Part shown: in pieces, positions 57,901 to 64,000 of the stretch
Layout: each line of letters opens with the position of its first letter
Numbering within the stretch: position 1 is the first letter of the stretch
Assembly (NCBI RefSeq): GCF_026230105.1
Contig: NC_079484.1
Location: forward strand, 6,773,805-6,837,804
Length of the DNA stretch: 64,000 bases
Source: Diorhabda sublineata
Lineage: Eukaryota; Arthropoda; Insecta; Coleoptera; Chrysomelidae
Direction of reading: 5' to 3'
Made by a program: the position numbers and the translations under genes
Notes under the pieces: generated by a model
The model's input: the letters and a program-made list of their open reading frames with translations, nothing else
Databases searched by the model: none
What the model was told of the DNA's origin: nothing

Positions 57901-58195
57901 GGTCAGAAACAATATTCCCAATTCATGACCAGTGAAGTTCCTTGAGGGACATGATAAAGTTAAGGCAAAAATGGATTAAATACAATTATATGCGAAATAA
58001 GAAAAATGTAAAAATACATACTCCAGCATTACAACCAACGTCCAATGCAACAAAAGGATTCATCTGATTCCATATATTTTTTGGTAATAAATTAATACGT
58101 TCTTCTGTGGAATGGAATTGGTAATAATTAATAAAATTTCCATATTGAACTGCTCCGGGATTACCGCCCTTAAATTGTAGATTATTTTCATGCAT
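54998..58195 (-). CDS. BCDIN3D, RNA 5'-monophosphate methyltransferase
   Basis: Two exons: 58195-58022 (58 residues) and 55543-54998 (181 residues plus stop), joined in phase 0 at GGA|GTATGT and TTTTTTTAG|AAC; total 239 residues. The family uses S-adenosylmethionine to methylate the 5' monophosphate of cytoplasmic tRNA-His and some pre-miRNAs. The signatures are visible: PGAVQYGNFINYYQFHS at the start, SAM motif I LDVGCNAG across the junction, the acidic AVDIDPLLINRA, FCFSTTMWIHLNYGDEGL and VVVIEPQPWKCYK, in the expected order. I chose the ATG at 58195 because it directly precedes the conserved block; the frame is open further upstream behind a possible acceptor, so an extra 5' exon cannot be excluded. 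The 2.5-kb intron contains a dead transposase. Confidence 0.93.
55750..56400 (+). pseudogene. Mariner-like transposase relic (parent family of the 1375 MITE)
   Basis: Starts TGTAATACTCCTATATGGAC and shares about 110 bp with the MITE at 1375-1583. Broken + strand frames then read GARLIGKWVEKFL, LRDEPKLSIRERAVALKVHR, LGLKPYKIQLVQELK, GHVNKQ and FSPKVT-like text, and MVRTVTVNSERYVQMLDA. Their order matches the DD41D protein at 24270-25346 (YKMAIVQEL, VNKQ, SPKVTVW, VNSHRYVNML), so it belongs to a related group. The last third, including the final catalytic Asp, is missing. It lies antisense in the BCDIN3D intron. Confidence 0.78.
56450..56640 (-). pseudogene. LINE ORF2 C-terminal scrap
   Basis: The minus strand reads GHLKWMSEENTRTPY-like text, resembling the conserved WFGHVxRM tail region of LINE proteins. 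It is short, so confidence is limited. Confidence 0.45.
56641..58021. other. BCDIN3D intron, remaining sequence
   Basis: AT-rich; no further element recognised. It ends at the donor after 58022. Confidence 0.35.
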
Positions 58196-58523
58196 ATCAC
58201 ATATAAAATGCACTTTCTGCCTAGTAACATAACCTAAAAATAATTCCTTCTCAAGTTTGACAGAAATAAATATTCAAACATTATTCTGGATTTTAGAGCT
58301 ACATTTTTTTTAAATTAATCTTCGATTTTTCCAAAATTATTGCATAACAAATCTAATATGGATTTATTCCTTGTTGATTATTTCCCCGAATTTGACCAAG
58401 AACAGCACAAATTTAGATAATGAATATGTTCTGTGGTGTAGAGTGAATACTAATACGTTCGGTATTGATCAAAGATTATATACTCAATGTTTTGAATTAA
58501 TGACGATACTTATAATATACCTA

Positions 58524-59008
58524 GGGTGCATTTCACTAAAAATTCATGGCCCCTGAAATACTCTTTTGGGCGTACCACATAGCAAATACGATCGTTGTGG
58601 TCGCGGTGAGAAAGTCATTCATGACGTCATAGCTAACTTTGTCACCCTTGTCTAGAGGATGGTCGAAGTGAGCGTTGAAAGAATTAGTGGAGTTTTCAAA
58701 ACTTCGCAACGAACATGGTAACCATGAGAATCTATTATAAGTACTTTTGAATCATTCTTGTGAGGTACCACCAAATATTGTGATTTTACTTAAATGTAAA
58801 TTAGATAAGCACTCCACTAAAAATTTCAATAACGTACAGCTTTCGATTTATTTTTCTGTTCTTCCATTCGTTAAAATTTATTTCAACTCTCAAAACGCCT
58901 CGTAAGCCATTCCACTTGGGTCTACGATTATAATGCTCTGGACTAAGTGGAACAGGGAAGATCGTGGTCGTGAACGTGATTGTTGTGAGTGCTTAGTGGA
59001 ATGCACCC
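58524..59008. mobile_element. PIF/Harbinger-like MITE
   Basis: The termini GGGTGCATTTCACTAA and TTAGTGGAATGCACCC are inverted repeats (one mismatch) flanked by the 3-bp duplication CTA (58521-58523 and 59009-59011). A GGG start and a 3-bp TWA-like duplication are hallmarks of PIF/Harbinger. The 485-bp interior is relatively GC-rich (ATCGTTGTGGTCGCGGTGAG) and non-coding. It lies just upstream of BCDIN3D exon 1. Confidence 0.75.
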
Positions 59009-59011
59009 CTA

Positions 59012-59944
59012 ATCATAAATAAACATGATTTGACATTTAGCAAATTTTCAGACATGAATTTTTAAAAAGCTAAGGTTTTAGGACATAGAATTTGCAAGTT
59101 TTTTTTGAATTAATCGCTTGGAAGTAATAAAAATTAAAAAAACTGTGTATTTGTGAACAGGATAAATTATACTTTAAATTTTTTGTTACGATTCAACAAA
59201 GGCACCAAAGTATTTATTTGTGATTTTTATAGTGATAACATATATTTACCTTAATGCACACTAATGCTAAAGTGTCTTTTTTTGTTTTATTTTTATTTAT
59301 TCTATGTAAACAAATAAAGTGTGGGGTCTTTGCCCTTAGCACATAATTCGTTATCGACATTTTGTTTCCTATATGAATCGATTGCGGTTATCTTATATTT
59401 ATCTTTAGTATATAATTATTAAATAGAATGTTTGTAACTGTTTGCATTGTTAGGTATTATTATCATGCAACTATGTATTAGTCTTATACTACACCCAGAT
59501 CAACATGGATACATACATTAATTAATTAATAATTTATTTTGTTTAACTTCAATCATTAATAAAGTATTAAACAAGTTTATGGGGTGTTTTCATAGTTATC
59601 GATAATGAGTAGAATACACAAAAAGTACATAACTAAAAAAATTTAATAGTTAATCTTGTTTTGGTCAATAAATTTAATTGACTTGAAATGATTATTCAGT
59701 AAATTTTTTAGTCAACAGTATGTTATCTATCCAAATATAAATAAAATGATATATAACCCAAGCTTCGTAAATTTTGAGCTGATATTATCAAAAGTAGTGC
59801 TAAACATAGTCAGCAAAACGTGATCTATTGCCAAGGTCTTATTTTTTTGTGGCTGAATAAAACAAAGTACGCATATTTTTTGAAGGCGGGACAAAAACCT
59901 GTGGATAAACTGCATTGAATTGAATTAGGCACTAAATCAAAATA
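59012..59944. other. Intergenic AT-rich sequence
   Basis: No gene or transposon end recognised between the Harbinger-like MITE and the DD41D relic. Confidence 0.35.
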
Positions 59945-61044
59945 CAGGGTGCGGAATTCAATCCTAAATTTTTGAAGTAGCTGTGAAAATAATCGGAATC
60001 ATTTCTCAAAATTTTAATGCAATTGTCCATCACGTCATGAAGCATGAACTGAGGAATTCTCACGATTTCTGATCGGAAGTATTTCATCTGTACGAGGTCG
60101 TTCTTCGTACATTTTGTTTTATATAGAGTCAAAGTTGGTAACCATGTTTATGTTAATTTTCAATTTAGTTAAGTTGGAAGGCGATAATCACTTTTTGATA
60201 TATGAAAAAGTGACAGGCAAACGTGCTCCATTTTGTAATCTAAAGAATTGTTAAATATTGAGCAACAATCCGACAATTGTTTAGCAAGAGTTTTGTTAAT
60301 CAAAACAAGTATTGTCAAATGATTCAAAAGGTACCTTTGGAAACTCTGTTCAATAAACTGAACATTTTGCCAACTTTGGACTTCATCATTTCTCAACAAA
60401 AAACTCAAACCCACTGAAAATAACAACAACAACAGACTCCCCCTTTTTAATTTCGAATAAACATGGGCTTACGATTCCCGATGAGGATATGATACACCAA
60501 ACTGTTACCTTAGTTGAGTGGAGAGGTTGTTGATGAAGGTTTTGTTCACTCCACCTGAAGTTTTGTTTGTTCACAAATCAGGTGAGATGAAAATGTGCCT
60601 CGTTACTCATCCAGAAGTTGTGAACAAGTTCCTCATTATCTTCAACCACGCCCAAAAACGTTTCGCAGAATTGCCGTCGGGCAGCAAAATCGTTTTCGTT
60701 CAATGCCTGAACCACTTGAATTTTGAAAGGGTATTGGTGCAAATATGACCTCAAGATCCTTCGGACACACCTGTCGGAAATACCAATGTCGATACTCTGA
60801 CATTCGTGGGCTTCCTCCTACAGCAATCCTCATTCTTCAGCTTTCTCAGGAGTTCATTCATAATTGCACACCGACCTAAACGTTTCTTGATGCAAATTAA
60901 CCAAAGTGTGCCTCTCGGGGCCCTTTTCATAAGTCATGTGACTTTAAATGATCAATTAGACAAGCAGTGATGTCACGAACATAACCTCAAAACACAAAGT
61001 TTCTAATATTTAACCTAATTTGTTTAACGAAATTTTGAGACAAC

Positions 61045-61047
<3 letters not shown>
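59945..61047 (-). pseudogene. Degraded DD41D mariner-like element
   Basis: The left end CAGGGTGCGGAATTCAATCC follows TA and shares its first 10 bases with the intact element at 24159. The right end is decayed (AACCTG before a TA microsatellite). The minus strand retains VNKQNFRWSEQN-like text, LHSTKVTVWCIISSSGIV and, near the left, YFRSEIVRIPQFMLHDVMDN, all matching the order of the intact transposase. Frameshifts, stops and gaps have destroyed the frame and the later catalytic residues. Confidence 0.8.

Positions 61048-61087
<40 letters not shown>
61048..61087. repeat. (TA)n microsatellite
   Basis: About 40 bases of TA directly abutting the right end of the degraded DD41D element, which suggests growth from its TA target site. 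Confidence 0.95.
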
Positions 61088-61089
<2 letters not shown>

Positions 61090-62540
61090 ATAAAGTTCAT
61101 TATTTATAACCTTGTACCCCGATAAATGCTTTATATTTATTCTTCCTTTTTATCCATGCTTTTTCATATCATAAAAATTCATCAAAGAAATGTTCAACGC
61201 ATTGAAAACATGCTCAAATGTCTGCATTAAATTGAAAAAATATATTGAGATTACAATTTACCTCACTTATAGTAGTGTAAGAGTGTTTATGAGTAACTTT
61301 TCATATCGACAGCAGTTTTATCAAAGATAACGATAACAACTGTTATTAAAGAGAGAAGCTTAGTATTTCGAGACATGACGCATTTCTTCGTCTGGCATAG
61401 CCGACTAAGGAGAACGATCGGGTGACTCACGATACATTTATTTAACATTAAATTTGTTCACAGAAGAAGAAACGGAAACAATATTTTATCCAATTTTAAA
61501 GTTAATGGAAAACAAACCATTTATTTGACATTTAAAATTTATTAGATATAGTTTCAAAAGCATTGTGCGAAAATTTATTTGAAAAATCATGTTTATTCAA
61601 CTGTTTCGAATAGGCATTACCAAACGAGGAGCAAAATATTTTTTATAGAATGAAATTATTATAAAAAAGGCATCATTTATTACTAGAGATGTAACTGTTA
61701 TTTTATTTTCAATAGTTGACAAGGTTTCTTTTGTAAATATGAGAAAATACTTTTGTTATATATAGTGATAATTTTATTTATTTCGATAATGATACCATAT
61801 TAATAATTTTATTATTTACTATATTGTAAATGAAGTTCTTATAGATAAAGTCGATAAGAACGACTTTATATGTTACGGTGGTTTCTTCTTCAACTCTAGT
61901 TTCTAACTTTAGCTTTGTTATACAAAATGAATTCAAATGCAACAAAAAATGTATTTTGATATATTTACCACTTGTGATTTTTACATTTACGACAATCCGA
62001 CAAGAAAAAAGAACAATAATATATAATTCGATGATTGCGTTAGGTTAGGTCAAGTATAACTTGGTCAAGTGACGGTACAATTCAATAACAAGGTCTTTTT
62101 AGAATAAAATCGGGTCGGGGACAATTCGACATGCAATTTACTATATGAGTTTGTTTCAATATGTCATAAACTAGTTTTATTTGCGACAAAAACTAATATC
62201 TCATTGTTTGAAATATGAAATATATTATTATAACTAATAGAAAAATTACTCACGGGCGAGTTCTATACGTAGTAGTAAACTACGGGGTGGGTAATAAATT
62301 TTATAGTTTGCAGATTGTAATGAAATAAAAATATGTTATAAATAAAGAGTATTAAATGGAAAATTATTTCTTCAAAATAATCCCGTCTTTTAGATTTTCG
62401 TAAATAATTTTTTTCAGTTTCATTTAGACAGAACTATAAATGTATCAAATATTGGATATCCAAGGATTTTGCAAAATCATTAATAACCTGCTGTCCTGTG
62501 ATTTATACTTTTAATTTTACACAAATAGGGAAAATATGTA
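61088..62540. other. Intergenic AT-rich sequence
   Basis: No coding sequence or repeat recognised; composition is uniform. Confidence 0.35.
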
Positions 62541-63380
62541 CGAGGGTTGTCTTGAAAGTTTCCTACCTAACAAAGAAACATGTTTTTTCAGAATTATTTA
62601 CCTATGAGATTAAACTTTAAGGTTAGTAAAAAGGAAAAAGTTCCTGTGGATCAGATCTGGAGAATACGTTGACGATAATTGAAGAGAAGAGAAGGTCCGT
62701 TATCCTGGTGGATATCCTTGGCTTTTTTGACATTTCTCCTTTACTTTTTCAAGCAATGATGCGTAGTACTTCCCCTTTAAAGATAGTCGTTGAACATAAT
62801 CCCATGTCTATCTCAAAAAAGGACCAATTTTACAGTCATTTTCGGAGAAAATTCACTACCTTGGCTGTATTTTTCGTTTCAAGAGCGTAGAGTGGATCCA
62901 GGTTTCGTCTGAAATTATGAATCGACTCAAAAATCCTACTCACTTTTCTTACGACAGTAGTGTATGAGAAATTCAAAGTAAAGCTAATGCGGCAACCACG
63001 CGCAGATAACTTAAGCATGCGTAATTCTTTAGTCAATATATACGTTATTTTGATATGTCTATAGCCTCTTCTACATCTCTCCTTGTCGCAGTTTTTGGTC
63101 GTTTTTCTTCAGTCAAGCTGATACAGTAACGATTGTATTCATCTGAAAATTTTTTTATGATCTTAAATGATGGTGCGTAGTCTCCGTACACAATGTATAG
63201 CTTCTCTTTTATTTACGTAGGGGAATTGCCATTCCAAAACACATATTTAATTACAGCTTGATACTAAAATTCTCCTGATTCACTTTTACTACTGCCATCA
63301 TAAAATAAACCAAAATGGCTGAAACTTGTATTGTGCCGACATCTTTAGATTGACGTCGGAAACTTTTCATACAACCATTG
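62541..63380 (-). mobile_element. Degenerate mariner element (DD34D type)
   Basis: Ends CGAGGGTTGTCTTGAAAGTT and the complement of CAATGGTTGTATGAAAAGTT are flanked by TA. The minus strand retains DRHGIMFNDYL and, farther on, HQDNGPS, the first two landmarks of the mariner catalytic core, in broken frames. The N-terminal part (FSYTTVVRKVSRIFE) is also recognisable as out-of-frame remains. It is an inactive, deleted copy of 840 bp. Confidence 0.72.
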
Positions 63381-63382
63381 TA

Positions 63383-64000
63383 TATAAAATACACAATATA
63401 AAAAAATTTATTTCTATGATATTTTTGTTAATGATTTAAATATTTAAGAAGATTCTGGATATTAGAATTTTTTCCAAGTACTTCTTCTATATTGTGATTA
63501 AGATTTTTTTATCCAGTCTTGTTTGTTGAAATTTTTTGCAGCCGGCTATTGGGTGTTTTACAGTGTCTTGCGTATGTTACGTTTTGAAGGTTCATTATTA
63601 GTAATTAAATAACTATGGTTAAGCTTAGTGTCGCTTTTTTGACGTAATATAAAATCTTTCAACCAAAACCAAACATTCATTTTAATTGAAGATAAAGATA
63701 ATGATGAATGTTAGGGGGACGCGCGAGAATGCTTTTTATCGTCATTAGACACACTAAGCACGGCCACGTGCTTACAAGACCATAAGCGATTCTTCACTTC
63801 CACCGACAGGAAACCACCCAAATGTAGAGGCGGCTGCTCAGACATGGACAGAAATTATCTTGATTTTATTATCCACTATAGTTTCAAATATATTTTAAAA
63901 CACAATGTATTATTGTTTTTTGTTGTGGCGTCAATCGTAATATCATATCTGTACATTATACAAACCTTTGTTGATAAACATCCTTTTATTTGTACTTTGA
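63383..64000. other. Right-edge sequence without recognised genes
   Basis: AT-rich except for a GC-richer patch at about 63715-63850 (GGACGCGCGAGAATGC). I see no splice sites or motif there; it may be part of an unrecognised element. Confidence 0.3.

Noticed and set aside
62669..63036. Two short frames that might be a gene
   Set aside because: They lie inside the mariner element bounded at 62541 and 63380 and are remains or shadows of its transposase.

Overview
The window is AT-rich animal nuclear DNA. Genes are split by GT-AG introns, there are no operons, and about half of the sequence is transposon or satellite. The mix of mariner (DD34D and DD41D), Tc1-like, hAT, pogo-like and non-LTR elements, with mariners bearing TA target duplications, points to an insect, possibly a beetle; the species cannot be read from the sequence.

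Layout. (1) From the left edge to 44592 on the + strand lies the 3' part of one large gene for a serine-rich protein with a coiled coil near its C-terminus. It resembles the CCSER (coiled-coil serine-rich) family. Twelve exons can be joined in frame (851 codons plus stop), and the 5' end is outside the window. A roughly 26-kb intron (11281-37270) separates exons 7 and 8. Three exons in that intron each begin with ATG and end in the same splice phase as exon 7, so each could be an alternative first exon for a short isoform carrying only the C-terminal part. A 24-nt microexon (38852-38875) follows exon 8. (2) The introns of this gene hold three large tandem arrays (3.2-6.2 kb, 16.5-17.9 kb, 28.1-33.0 kb), each with a higher-order period, and many transposons, including an apparently intact DD41D mariner-like element (24159-25479). 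(3) 44.6-51.4 kb is intergenic, with MITEs, a pogo-like non-autonomous element and a near-perfect 446-bp palindrome. (4) Two compact minus-strand housekeeping genes follow: IGBP1/Tap42 (four exons, 51452-54765), a regulator of PP2A-type phosphatases, and BCDIN3D (two exons, 54998-58195), an RNA 5'-monophosphate methyltransferase. They are head to tail with 232 bp between them. (5) From 58.2 kb to the end there are only decayed transposons and sequence in which I recognise nothing.

The three genes have no obvious shared pathway. I found no tRNA, rRNA, CRISPR or operon-like system. The most notable features are the nested same-phase first exons, the microexon, the three arrays with higher-order structure, and the long palindrome.
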